Source: Burkholderiales bacterium (GTDB taxonomy: Bacteria; Pseudomonadota; Gammaproteobacteria; Burkholderiales; Burkholderiaceae_C). Taken from it: 64,000 bases of DNA. Both the position numbers and the translations under genes were made by a program. The notes below the pieces were generated by a model. That model did not search any database, was not told the DNA's origin, and was given only the letters and a program-made list of their open reading frames with translations. This document shows positions 17,462-26,027 of this stretch, piece by piece; the first letter of the stretch is position 1, and the number at the start of each line of letters is the position of its first letter. Location of the stretch: NCBI GenBank assembly GCA_016213205.1, contig JACRAZ010000072.1, forward strand, positions 62,001 to 126,000, read 5' to 3'.

Positions 17462-18424
17462 ATGAACCGGTTGACCTTGGGCCTCGTAGCCAGCGCGCTT
17501 GCGCTGTGGATGGGCCAGTTAGCGGCCCAGACGACCTACCCCAGCAAACCGATCCGGCTGATCGTTCCCGCGCCCGCCGGCGGCCCGAGCGATGCAGCGG
17601 CGCGCGCACTGGCCAAGGGCATGAACTCCGGACTCGGCTACGAGGTGCTGGTCGACAACCGCCCGGGCGGCAACACTGGCATCGGCGCCGGCGTCGCGCT
17701 GAGCGCCGCCCCCGATGGCTACACCCTGCTGTTCGCTCTGGCGTCCAACGCCGGGCTGCCGCACCTGAGCAAGACGTCGCCATACAAGTCGCTCGCCGAG
17801 TTCTCGCCGATCGCGACGATCGGCGGCAATACGCAATGTCTGGTGGTGCCACCCACCGTGCCCGCCAGGACACTGGCCGAGTTCGCTGCATATGCGAAGA
17901 CGAGCGCCAAGCCGCTGATGCGGGGCTCCAACAACGTTGCGGAGGACATGGTCGCGGGGCAGATCACCGGCGCTCTGGGCTTCACGCTCGAACGCGTGCC
18001 CTACAAGGGCGCGCCGCAGATGCTGCCGGATCTGCTCGAAGGTCGCATCCAGGCCGCCGTACTACCGGTGGGGGCCAGCGCTCCGCACGTCAGGTCCGGC
18101 CGGTTGGTGATGCTCGGCTGCAGCATGTCCGAACGCATCACTGCACTGCCGACGGTACCCACGCTGTCCGAGTCGGGCGTCTCCGCGGCGCCACTAATCA
18201 CGGCGCACTTCGTCCTCGGGCCGCCGCGGCTGCCGGCCGAGATCGTCGAACGCCTGGCCGCCGCGGTGCGCCAGGCCGCGCAGAGCTCAGAGTTCAGGCA
18301 GGAGATGGAGCGTCTGCTGATCGTCGGCAGTTTCCGCTCGCCGGCCGAGACGCGCGATCTGATGTTGCAGGCCGAGGCGCAGTACGTGCAGTTCGTGCGC
18401 GAGACCGGCGCCAGCATCGACTGA
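17462..18424 (+). CDS. Bug family tripartite tricarboxylate transporter receptor
   Basis: A 320-residue periplasmic binding protein with a Sec signal peptide (ALWMGQLAAQ). Family marks include YPSKPIRLIVPAPAGG at the mature start, VDNRPGGNTGIG and VPYKGAPQMLPDLLEG. ATG 17462 is preceded by AAAGGAG. It is convergent with the LysR gene 11 nt downstream, which may respond to the same ligand. Codon choice is more mixed than in most of the window. Confidence 0.93.
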   Translation: MNRLTLGLVASALALWMGQLAAQTTYPSKPIRLIVPAPAGGPSDAAARALAKGMNSGLGYEVLVDNRPGGNTGIGAGVALSAAPDGYTLLFALASNAGLPHLSKTSPYKSLAEFSPIATIGGNTQCLVVPPTVPARTLAEFAAYAKTSAKPLMRGSNNVAEDMVAGQITGALGFTLERVPYKGAPQMLPDLLEGRIQAAVLPVGASAPHVRSGRLVMLGCSMSERITALPTVPTLSESGVSAAPLITAHFVLGPPRLPAEIVERLAAAVRQAAQSSEFRQEMERLLIVGSFRSPAETRDLMLQAEAQYVQFVRETGASID

Positions 18425-18435
18425 TCGACGGGGCT

Positions 18436-19443
18436 TTAGCGATGGCTCAGCCAAGTCGAGGCGCGTCGGCTGTTGCCGTGATGCCATGCCGGGCGGCCAT
18501 CAACGCTGGACTGCCCCTTCGCGTTTGTCAGCTTGCTGAGATCGGCGCAATGGGCCGCGACAAACTCGGCAAAGACGCGCAGTCGCAAGGTCCGGCGCAG
18601 CTCGGGCCGGAAGTAGATCGCCAGGGGTGGCGGGTCCATCAGTTCCCAGTCGAGCAGCACGGGGAAGAGGCGGCCGCTTGCCAAGTCTGCCTGCGCGGTG
18701 GCAAACGCGATGCGCATCACGCCGCCGTCGCCCAGCGTCAGTTCGAGCAGGTTGTCGCGATGGTTGGAGTTCAGCCACCCTCGCACGACGACCTCTTCGA
18801 TCACCTCGCCTGCCGCCCCTGCCTGGCGGTAGCGCCAGAGATCGAGCAGCTTCCCGTAGGGATTCCTGTAACTCAGGCAATTGTGATCGACCAGGTCGCG
18901 CGGGTGGCGCGGGATGCCGTGGCGCTTCCAGTACTCGGGCGTGGCCACGGCGACCTGTGGCATCACAGGCAGTTCACGACGCACCCAGCTGCCGGCCTCG
19001 AACCAGCCATGCAGCAGCAGCAGGTCGCAGTCCTTGGTGGCCGGTTCCTCCAGATGCAGGACGGAGCGCAGGTCGAGCATCAGATCCGGGTAGCTGGCGT
19101 GGAAAGCGGCAAGCGCCGGCACGATGCAGTGCTGCAGCAGGAACGGCGTGCCACCCACCACCAGCGTGCCCTGCGGGCGCTGCCGTGCCTGTCGCAGCCC
19201 TTCGTCGGCGGCTTGCAGCTGCGCCAGCAGCGGTGCACAGGCCTCGGCGTATTGCGCGCCGTCCACGGTGAGCTGGAGTCCGCGACTTCCGCGCTGGAAC
19301 AGAGTGGCACCGAGTTCCGATTCGAGCGCGCTCACGAGCTTGGCCACTGCCTGCAGCGTGACGCCCTGCTGGCGCGCCGCGGCAGAAAGGCTGCCGGTTT
19401 GCGCGGCAGCGAGGAAGTATTGAATGGCCTTGAGCTTGTCCAC
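18436..19443 (-). CDS. LysR family transcriptional regulator
   Basis: About 335 residues: an N-terminal winged helix (KLKAIQYFLAAAQTGSLSAAAR) followed by the periplasmic-binding-like effector domain. GTG 19443 gives the normal LysR N-terminus (VDKLKAIQYF); an ATG 60 nt upstream would add 20 atypical residues. It faces the methyltransferase gene head to head and converges on the Bug receptor. Confidence 0.87.
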   Translation of the reverse strand: MDKLKAIQYFLAAAQTGSLSAAARQQGVTLQAVAKLVSALESELGATLFQRGSRGLQLTVDGAQYAEACAPLLAQLQAADEGLRQARQRPQGTLVVGGTPFLLQHCIVPALAAFHASYPDLMLDLRSVLHLEEPATKDCDLLLLHGWFEAGSWVRRELPVMPQVAVATPEYWKRHGIPRHPRDLVDHNCLSYRNPYGKLLDLWRYRQAGAAGEVIEEVVVRGWLNSNHRDNLLELTLGDGGVMRIAFATAQADLASGRLFPVLLDWELMDPPPLAIYFRPELRRTLRLRVFAEFVAAHCADLSKLTNAKGQSSVDGRPAWHHGNSRRASTWLSHR

Positions 19444-19522
19444 CTGGAAAGGAGTGTGACGTGAACACGCGGACCTTGGCAATCGCGGATGCACCTGCGG
19501 CATCGGGCAGGCGTCGTTGGTG

Positions 19523-20329
19523 ATGGCCGCCGCAGCACACGGGCCTGCCGCCCCAGGCTTCGGCTTCGACGACGGCCACGCCTACGAGGCGATGATGGGA
19601 CGATGGAGTACGGTCGTGGCGGGGCCGTTCCTCGACTGGCTGGCACTGCCTGAGGGTCTGGACTGGCTGGACGACGGGTGCGGGAGTGGCTCGTTCACCG
19701 AGGTGCTGGTGTCGCGGCAGCGGCCGTTGTCGGTCGTCGGCGTGGACCCGTCACCGGCACAACTGGCGTTCGCTCGCCAGCGGATTGGCACCGCGCGAGC
19801 GAGTTTCGTGGATGGCGATGCCCAGGCGCTGCCATTGGCAGACGCGAGTGTCGACGTCGCCGTCATGGCTTTGGTCTTGTTCTTCCTGCCCGAACCCAAG
19901 CAGGGCCTGCAGGAACTCGCGCGCGTCGTACGCTCCGGTGGTACGGTGGCCGCCTACCACTGGGACATTGAGGGCGGCGGCTTACCGCTGGAGCCGATCA
20001 TGGAAGCCGTACGCGCGGAGGGCCATCAGACTCACCGGCCACCGAGCGCCTGGGCAGCTTCGTTGGACGCGTCGCAGGACTTGTGGTGCAGCGCCGGCCT
20101 GGTCGACGTGCAGACCTGCCAGATCCGGGCGCGCCGCGGCTTCGACAGTTTCGAGGACTTCTGGCGAACCGCGTACGGCAGCCCGCGCCTGCGCGACCTG
20201 TTCAACTCGATCTCGCCAACTGCCTTGCAGCGTTTGCGTGATCGGGTGCTCGATGGACTCGGTGCTGTGCAAGGTGCGCCGCTGGTTCTGGAAGCCAAGG
20301 CGAATGCGGTAAGGGGACGTAGGCCGTGA
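19523..20329 (+). CDS. Class I SAM-dependent methyltransferase
   Basis: A 268-residue cytosolic methyltransferase. The SAM site DDGCGSGSF (motif I), an acidic end of beta 2 (VGVDPSP), and GDAQALPLADASVDVAV (motifs II-III) are clear, as in UbiE-like enzymes acting on small molecules. TTG, GTG and ATG codons follow one another at 19517-19525; I take the ATG at 19523. The substrate is unknown. Codon usage is less GC-biased than the neighbouring long operons. Confidence 0.85.
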   Translation: MAAAAHGPAAPGFGFDDGHAYEAMMGRWSTVVAGPFLDWLALPEGLDWLDDGCGSGSFTEVLVSRQRPLSVVGVDPSPAQLAFARQRIGTARASFVDGDAQALPLADASVDVAVMALVLFFLPEPKQGLQELARVVRSGGTVAAYHWDIEGGGLPLEPIMEAVRAEGHQTHRPPSAWAASLDASQDLWCSAGLVDVQTCQIRARRGFDSFEDFWRTAYGSPRLRDLFNSISPTALQRLRDRVLDGLGAVQGAPLVLEAKANAVRGRRP

Positions 20330-20953
20330 CTGGCTCTGGGCCAGTCGTCTTGGGGCCGTAAGTCAGCTGTGGGGCGCCGGTTTGACCGGCCGTAAGTGGC
20401 CGAATCCGTGAGTTCAAGCCCGCGCCGGATAGCTGACGCTCGCTGCCGACGAGGCCGGGTTCAAGGTCAGCCGGCCTAACGATTCAGGGACGCATGAGGA
20501 AGGTCGGCTGCCCTGGTGGCGGCTCGCCTCGCGCCCGCCGTTGAAAGTCCGGTTGCCTGATGTTCACGTGCTCCGATGGGTCGCGCACGGCCGATCAGTT
20601 CCAACGCTATGAATTCTTCGAGGCCTATTGCCCGGGCACCCATGGCCGAGTGACAGTTGACGAAGGCGCAGCGGCCATCTCCCTTGGCGGCTGAAGAACG
20701 GCAGGGTCTGGCTGCCGCTGTCGCACGCTCGGCAAACCTGAATGGCCGTGGCCAGGCACAAACAACTCACCGCCTGCAGCTTGGCCGCCATGCCCCATGC
20801 GCGATGCCCTGCCGCCAATCGGTGACGGCCCAACGAACGCCCCTGCGTACCTCTACACCCGCCAGCCCAGCGTGCGTGCCCCAGCACCAGCGGCCGGCGC
20901 CCTTCGGATTGCCCCTCAACGCCCCCAAACGCCCCCAACGCTCAGGCCCCCGC
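20330..20953. other. 620-bp stretch without a recognisable gene
   Basis: Between the methyltransferase and beta-lactamase genes. It holds short internal repeats (GGCCGTAAGT twice, near 20356 and 20389) and a GCCTAAC heptamer at 20475-20481, but no coding frame with a credible start and no RNA fold that I can support. Confidence 0.65.
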
Positions 20954-21826
20954 TCAGCCGCCACGTGCCAGCCCCGCCGCCCACCGCCCCACCTCGGCCA
21001 GCACCGCCTCGTCCTGCGCCCGCACCCACTCGGTGCTGCGCGCCGGGCCTTCGTACAGGCAGGCCAGCACCCAGGGCTTGCGGCGCGGGGGCCAGAAGAT
21101 CGCCACGTCGTTGATGCGGTCGGGCAGGTCGGGGTTGAAGCCGGTGCCGGTCTTGTCGCCGGCACGCCAGTGCGCGGGCAGCCCGGCGCGCAGGCGGCGC
21201 TGGCCGGTCTGGGTGGCCTGCATCCAGGCGATCAGGCGGGCGCGGCTGGCGGGCTGCAGGGTGTCGCCGGTGCACAGCCGCGCCACCGTGTCGGCCAGCG
21301 CCGCGGGGCTGCTGGTGTCGCGCTCGTCGCCGGGCAGCACGTGGTTCATCTCCGGCTCGTAGCGGTCGATGCGGGTCACGGGGTCGCCTTGCGCGCGCAG
21401 CCAGCGGGTGAAGGCCTCGGGGCCACCCAGCGCGCGCAGCAGCACGTTGGCGGCCAGGTTGTCGCTGGTGCGCTGCGCCGCCTCGGCCAGCGCCAGCGGG
21501 GTGGCCCAGCCGCGCGCCAGCCAGGCCTCGGTGGCGGGCATGTGGGGCACGCGTTCGCTGCGGCGCAGCGGCAGCCGCGCGTCGGCCCGCAGGCGGCCCT
21601 GGTCGATGGCCTGCAGCACCGCGCCCGCCAGTGGCAGCTTGAAGGTGGAGCACAGGCCGAAGCGCTCGTCGCTGCGGTGGACCCAGCGCCGGCCCGAGCC
21701 GGTGTCCAGCAGCGCCACGCCCAGCCGGCCACCGGCACGCTGCTCCAGTTCGGCCAGCACATCGGCAGCCCGGGCGCCCAGGGGCAGCAGGCCGGCCAGC
21801 AGGGCGGTGCGTCGGGTCAGGTTCAT
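20954..21826 (-). CDS. Class A serine beta-lactamase
   Basis: A 290-residue enzyme that hydrolyses beta-lactams, exported by an N-terminal signal with a twin arginine (LTRRTALLAG). All class A elements are present: STFK with the nucleophile S60 and K63, the SDN loop (121-123), the omega-loop YEPEMN with the general base E157, the GDERDTSSP segment and the KTG triad (225-227). ATG 21826 is preferred over an upstream start that would put 21 residues before the signal peptide. No ampR-like regulator is adjacent. Spectrum cannot be told from sequence. Confidence 0.94.
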   Translation of the reverse strand: MNLTRRTALLAGLLPLGARAADVLAELEQRAGGRLGVALLDTGSGRRWVHRSDERFGLCSTFKLPLAGAVLQAIDQGRLRADARLPLRRSERVPHMPATEAWLARGWATPLALAEAAQRTSDNLAANVLLRALGGPEAFTRWLRAQGDPVTRIDRYEPEMNHVLPGDERDTSSPAALADTVARLCTGDTLQPASRARLIAWMQATQTGQRRLRAGLPAHWRAGDKTGTGFNPDLPDRINDVAIFWPPRRKPWVLACLYEGPARSTEWVRAQDEAVLAEVGRWAAGLARGG

Positions 21827-22031
21827 CGTGTGCGCATGGGGTGGGGGGGGTAGGGTTGCATTCTTCTCGACCCACGGCGCGGGCGCCAACGCGATCGGGT
21901 CACGCTGGTCCGCAACAGCCTGCTCGGGCCTGGCCCGCTGCGCCGCGGGCCGGCCTGGCGCGCTGCCACTTCAACGCGCATGTGCCGGCCGCCCCCCCGG
22001 GAACGCGGGGGTCTGCTCGTGCGCCGCGTAG

Positions 22032-22057
22032 GCGTTTGGCTAGCGATTGCCTAACGC
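22032..22057 (+). repeat. Inverted repeat upstream of the PEP-CTERM gene
   Basis: GCGTTTGGC and GCCTAACGC form a 9-bp stem with one mismatch around an 8-nt loop, about 54 nt before the start codon. It may be an operator or part of a promoter for the gene at 22111. Confidence 0.4.
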
Positions 22058-22110
22058 GGGCTGGCCAGACTGCCGAGCAACCCCACTCCCGGATCAGCCG
22101 AGGTTCGACC

Positions 22111-22785
22111 ATGACACCACCGACCCCCCAGCGCCTTGTGCGCACCGCCTTCACCTTGGCCGCTGGCGCGGCCCTTGTCATCGGCACGGCGGCCCAGGCC
22201 GGGCCCATCACCTACAACTTCGACACCACCATCGTCAGCACGAACCCGACCGGTCACCTGCAGTCGAACACGGTGCGCGGCACGATCACCACCGATGGCA
22301 CGATCGGTGTGCTGGCTGCCAACAACATCGTCACCTGGCAGCTCGACCTGATCGACAACCTGGCGCCGGCCAAGAACTACACGCTGACCCTCGCCAACTC
22401 GTCGCTGGTGGTCTTTTCGGGCACCGCCTTGAGCGCCACCGCCACCGATCTGCTGTTCGATTTTGGTGGCACCGGCGAGGTGGGCATCCAGGCCAACAAT
22501 CCGGGCCCGTTCAGCGGCTGGCACTACTTCTGTTTCTCGACCGGCGTCTTTGCCTGCCTGGCCGGCGAAACGATCTCGCCCGGGTACATCTTCGACGATG
22601 GCGCGGTGCTGACCGGTGCCAACGCGCCGGTGGGGGTGGTGCCGCTGGCGCCGCCCGCGAACCCGGGCACGGTGCCGGAGCCCGGCTCGCTGGCACTGGC
22701 CGCGCTGGCCGTGCTGGCGGCCGGTGCCGCGCGGCGGCTGCGGCCAGGCTCCGGCGCCTCAACGGGAGGGGTTCGGCGGCAATGA
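22111..22785 (+). CDS. PEP-CTERM sorting-domain protein
   Basis: A 224-residue exported protein: signal peptide (AAGAALVIGTAAQA), a body resembling a beta-sandwich, and a classical C-terminal exosortase signal made of VPEPGSLAL, a hydrophobic helix and RRLR. The tail is followed by about 15 extra residues (to GGVRRQ), which is longer than usual. Family members are processed by an exosortase and released or anchored at the cell surface. Role unknown. Confidence 0.88.
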   Translation: MTPPTPQRLVRTAFTLAAGAALVIGTAAQAGPITYNFDTTIVSTNPTGHLQSNTVRGTITTDGTIGVLAANNIVTWQLDLIDNLAPAKNYTLTLANSSLVVFSGTALSATATDLLFDFGGTGEVGIQANNPGPFSGWHYFCFSTGVFACLAGETISPGYIFDDGAVLTGANAPVGVVPLAPPANPGTVPEPGSLALAALAVLAAGAARRLRPGSGASTGGVRRQ

Positions 22786-22909
22786 AGGCAGCGCTGGCGG
22801 GCCTGCCGCTGCCTGGCTGGAATGTGCCAACAATGTCGATTTCGCCCAGGGTCGCCCGTCGTGCCAGCAAGGGGCCGAAGGGCGGCACCGACCCAGGCAG
22901 GAGACCGAC

Positions 22910-23308
22910 ATGCGATTCATGGTGATGGTGAAGGCCACTCAGGACAGCGAGGCCGGCGTGTTGCCCACGCAAGAGGAGTTTGCCGCGATGGGCGCGTTCA
23001 ACGAAGCGCTGGTGCGGGCGGGCGTGATGGAAGCGGGCGAGGGCCTGCACCCCAGTGCTCGTGGCGTGCGGGTTGCGTTTTCGGGCCGCGACCGGCGAGT
23101 GATCGACGGGCCGTTCACGGAAACCAAGGAACTGGTGGCAGGCTTCTGGATCTGGACCTGCGCGTCGATGGAAGAAGCCATCGAGTGGGTGAAGAAGTGC
23201 CCGAACCCGATGCGCACCGATTCAGAGATCGAGATCCGGCAGATCTACTCGACCGAGGACCTTGGCGAGGCGCTCGCGCCTGAACAGCGCGCGCAGCCGG
23301 GGCGTTGA
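22910..23308 (+). CDS. YciI-like DGPF-domain protein
   Basis: A 132-residue soluble protein of the YciI/YCII-related family. It begins MRFMVMVKAT and carries the eponymous DGPFTETKE motif (about residues 66-74). Such proteins often sit beside an ECF sigma factor; here none is adjacent. ATG 22910 has an AGGAG site. Function unproven; weak enzymatic or small-ligand roles are suspected in the family. Confidence 0.88.
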   Translation: MRFMVMVKATQDSEAGVLPTQEEFAAMGAFNEALVRAGVMEAGEGLHPSARGVRVAFSGRDRRVIDGPFTETKELVAGFWIWTCASMEEAIEWVKKCPNPMRTDSEIEIRQIYSTEDLGEALAPEQRAQPGR

Positions 23309-23350
23309 CGCCAGGGCCGGCGGCACCACGCCGGGTGCGTGCGTGGGGGG

Positions 23351-24550
23351 TCAGTCGTCGCCGAGCTGCAAGCGGCTGGGCTGGCGCTTCTCGATCGCCC
23401 ACTTCAGCAGCGCCGCGCTGCGGTAGATGCCGTGCGCAAACTTGGAGTAGGGCATCGTGAGGAACAGCGCCATCACCGCGCCCAGGTGCACGGTCAGCAG
23501 CAGCGGCAGCGCGGCGCTGAAGCGCCCCGCGGCGAGCACCAGGCCGCTGGCGGCGGTGAGCGCCAGCAGTGCGATGAAGCCGCGGTCCATGCCCTGCTGG
23601 GCCGGGTCGCCCTGCAGCGGGTGGCGGCGCCGGTGCAGCCACCCCAGGCCCACGGTGCCGGCCACCATCATCAGGCCGCCGGCCACGCCCAGCAGCTTGG
23701 GCAGGCTGAGCCAGCCATAGGGCGCAGGCCGGCCCAGCGCGTAGTGGTACAGCGTGGCCACGGCGGTGGCCGCGAAGCACAGCCCGAAACCATAGAAGGT
23801 GAGGTGGTGGCAGCGCCGGCGCGCCAGGCTGAAGGCATCGTCCTCGTTGTTGCAGCCCTGGCCATGGCCGCCGCCCAGGTGGGTGAGGCGCAGCACGTCG
23901 CGCGTGGCCTCGCCGGCGGCGGCAGCGCTGGCGGGGCCGGGTGGCGCCGCGCGCCAGAAGCGGCGCACGCCGATGGCCAGCGCCAGCACCGCAAAGCCGA
24001 ACACCGGCGCGAACAAGGCCACCATCTGCCCGTGCGGCAGCACCGCGTAGTAGCTCTGCCGGCCCGGCGTGCCCCACAGGCCCGCGCCCCAGCCACCGCC
24101 TTCGGCAAAGGGCTGCGCCAGCACCAGCGCCACCAGCAGCGCCAGGCCCAGCGCCAGCGCCAGCGCCAGCACCAGGCCGTTGCGCTGGTACAGCGCGCCC
24201 ACCGGCTTTGGCCAGGCGTGTTCGGCATAGGTGCGCCGGCGCACCTGGGCCATGGCCCGCGGCACGTTGACGCCGAACGCATGCGGCGGCGCGTACTGGC
24301 AGGCATGCAGGCAGGCGCCGCAGTGGTGGCACAGGTTGGCCAGGAAGTGCGCGTCGGTGGCGCTGAACTCGAGCCGGCGCGTCATCGCCGGGAACACGGC
24401 GCAAAAGCCCTCGCAGTAGCGGCAGGCATTGCAGATCTGCAGCACGCGGGCCACCTCGGCCTCGGGGCTCGCGGGTTGGGTGCCCGGGGGCAGCGGCATG
24501 CCCTGGGCCAGCGCGCTGGCCTGCTGCACCAGGCGGTCAAGCGGCGGCAT
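23351..24550 (-). CDS. tcuB: Tricarballylate utilisation protein TcuB (CitB-type iron-sulfur membrane protein)
   Basis: A 399-residue electron carrier that is thought to reoxidise the flavin of TcuA and pass electrons to the quinone pool. The N-terminal third has two 4Fe-4S motifs, CNACRYCEGFC and CHHCGACLHAC followed by YAPPHAF; the rest is membrane-embedded, with about six helices and several His residues fit for heme binding. It overlaps the end of tcuA by 14 nt, so the two are one operon. Length and order match the family. Confidence 0.9.
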   Translation of the reverse strand: MPPLDRLVQQASALAQGMPLPPGTQPASPEAEVARVLQICNACRYCEGFCAVFPAMTRRLEFSATDAHFLANLCHHCGACLHACQYAPPHAFGVNVPRAMAQVRRRTYAEHAWPKPVGALYQRNGLVLALALALGLALLVALVLAQPFAEGGGWGAGLWGTPGRQSYYAVLPHGQMVALFAPVFGFAVLALAIGVRRFWRAAPPGPASAAAAGEATRDVLRLTHLGGGHGQGCNNEDDAFSLARRRCHHLTFYGFGLCFAATAVATLYHYALGRPAPYGWLSLPKLLGVAGGLMMVAGTVGLGWLHRRRHPLQGDPAQQGMDRGFIALLALTAASGLVLAAGRFSAALPLLLTVHLGAVMALFLTMPYSKFAHGIYRSAALLKWAIEKRQPSRLQLGDD

Positions 24551-25940
24551 GCGCAGCCTCCTTCAAGGCCGCGGCGGCGGCCCGGGTGCCGGCGATGCGC
24601 CCGAAGGCGGTGCCGATGGACATGCCCACGCCCGCGGTGTAGCCCTTGCCCAGCACGTTGCCGGCCATCATCTCGCCGGCCACGAACAGGTTGGCGCTGG
24701 GCCGGCCGCCAAAGCGCACCGCGGCGGTGGCATCGGTCTTCAGGCCCAGGTAGGTGAAGGTCACGCCCGGCCGCAGCGCGTAGCCGAAGAAGGGCGGCGT
24801 GTCGATCGGCCGGGCCCAGTGGGTCTTGGCCGGTGCCAGGCCTTCGGTGTGGCAATCGTCGAGCTGGGTGTGGTCGAAGCGGCCGCCGCGGCAGGCGGCG
24901 TTGTAGCGGGTGAGCGTGTCCATGAAGACGGCTTCGTCCAGGCCGAGCTGCTGGGCCAGCGCCGGCAGCGTGGCCGCCTTCACGCCCGGAAACACCGGCG
25001 GCATGAAGCGGCCCACGGCCTTGGCGTCGATGATCGACCAGGCGATCTGCCCCGGCTGCTGCGCCACCAGCCGGCCCCAGATGGCGTAGCGCTTGGGCCA
25101 GAAGTCCTCGCCCTCGTCGTAGAAGCGCTGCGCATCGCGGTTGAGCACCACGCCCAGCGAGACGCAATCGATGCGGGTGCAGATGCCGCCGTCGTACAGC
25201 GGCGCGCGTGCGTCAATGGCCACCATGTGGGCCTGCGTGGGGTCGCCGATCGCATCGGCCCCCGCATCGAGCATGAACTTCAGCAGCGTGCCGCGGTTGT
25301 ACTGCGTGCCGCGGATCAGGAAGTTGTCGGCCGGCCATTCGCCGCGTTCGTTCTGCCCCCAGGCTTCGCGCAGCCATTCGCGGTTGGACTCGAACCCGCC
25401 GGCGGCCAGCACGCAGGCCTTGGCCGCCACGCGCTCGGTGCCCACGAAGGCAGCAACGAAGCGGCCGTCCTGCAGCGCGATGCGGTCCACCGGCGCGTCG
25501 TAGCGCACCTGCACGCCCAGCTGCTCGGCGCTGCGGTAGTAGGCATTCACCAGCGCCTTGCCGCCGCCCATGAAGAAGGCATTGGTGCGCGCGGTGTGCA
25601 GCGCGCCCGAGAGCGAGGGCTGGAAGTGCACGCCATGGCGGCGCATCCAGCCGCGGCAGGTGGCCGAGGCGCGGATCACCAGCCGCGCCAGGGCTTCGTC
25701 GGTGAGGCCGCCGGTCACCTTGAGCAGGTCTTGCCAGTACTCCTCTTCGGGGTAGGCGTCGACCAGCACGTCCTGCGGTGCGTCGTGCATGCAGCGCAGG
25801 TTGCGGGTGTGCATCGAGTTGCCGCCGCGCCATTCACGCGGGGCGGCTTCGAGCAGCAGCACGCTGGCGCCGGCCTCGCGCGCCATCAGCGCGGCGCACA
25901 GCGCGGCGTTGCCGCCGCCGATCACCAGCACATCCACCAT
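24537..25940 (-). CDS. tcuA: FAD-dependent tricarballylate dehydrogenase TcuA
   Basis: A 467-residue flavoprotein that oxidises tricarballylate to cis-aconitate in the known pathway. It starts with the FAD dinucleotide fold VIGGGNAALCAAL, has the second FAD segment VLAAGGFE, and ends with GEMMAGNVLGKGYTAGVGMS, as in fumarate-reductase/KsdD-type flavoproteins of the TcuA branch. It is followed by tcuB and preceded 87 nt upstream by a LysR gene on the same strand. The permease TcuC usually found in this set is absent here. Confidence 0.9.
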   Translation of the reverse strand: MVDVLVIGGGNAALCAALMAREAGASVLLLEAAPREWRGGNSMHTRNLRCMHDAPQDVLVDAYPEEEYWQDLLKVTGGLTDEALARLVIRASATCRGWMRRHGVHFQPSLSGALHTARTNAFFMGGGKALVNAYYRSAEQLGVQVRYDAPVDRIALQDGRFVAAFVGTERVAAKACVLAAGGFESNREWLREAWGQNERGEWPADNFLIRGTQYNRGTLLKFMLDAGADAIGDPTQAHMVAIDARAPLYDGGICTRIDCVSLGVVLNRDAQRFYDEGEDFWPKRYAIWGRLVAQQPGQIAWSIIDAKAVGRFMPPVFPGVKAATLPALAQQLGLDEAVFMDTLTRYNAACRGGRFDHTQLDDCHTEGLAPAKTHWARPIDTPPFFGYALRPGVTFTYLGLKTDATAAVRFGGRPSANLFVAGEMMAGNVLGKGYTAGVGMSIGTAFGRIAGTRAAAAALKEAAHAAA

Positions 25941-26027
25941 GCGTCGGGTCTCCCGTTGTCCATGCCGCCCGAGCGCACTGTAGGCGCTGGCCGCCGGCGC
26001 GGGTAGAGCGCCGGCGGCAAGGGGGTT

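Noticed and set aside
20405-20425. GTTCAAGCC resembling a tRNA T-arm
   Set aside because: No acceptor stem, anticodon arm or CCA-side pairing can be drawn around it.
20475-20481. GCCTAAC heptamer here and at 22049-22055, similar to integron attC core sites
   Set aside because: No paired GTTRRRY core with the expected spacing and fold was found, and no integrase gene lies in the window. The heptamer alone is too short.
22038-22051. TGGC-N7-TGC before the PEP-CTERM gene as a sigma-54 promoter
   Set aside because: PEP-CTERM genes often use RpoN, but the spacing is one base too short here, and ahead of the gene at 11959 the closest match is one base too long.
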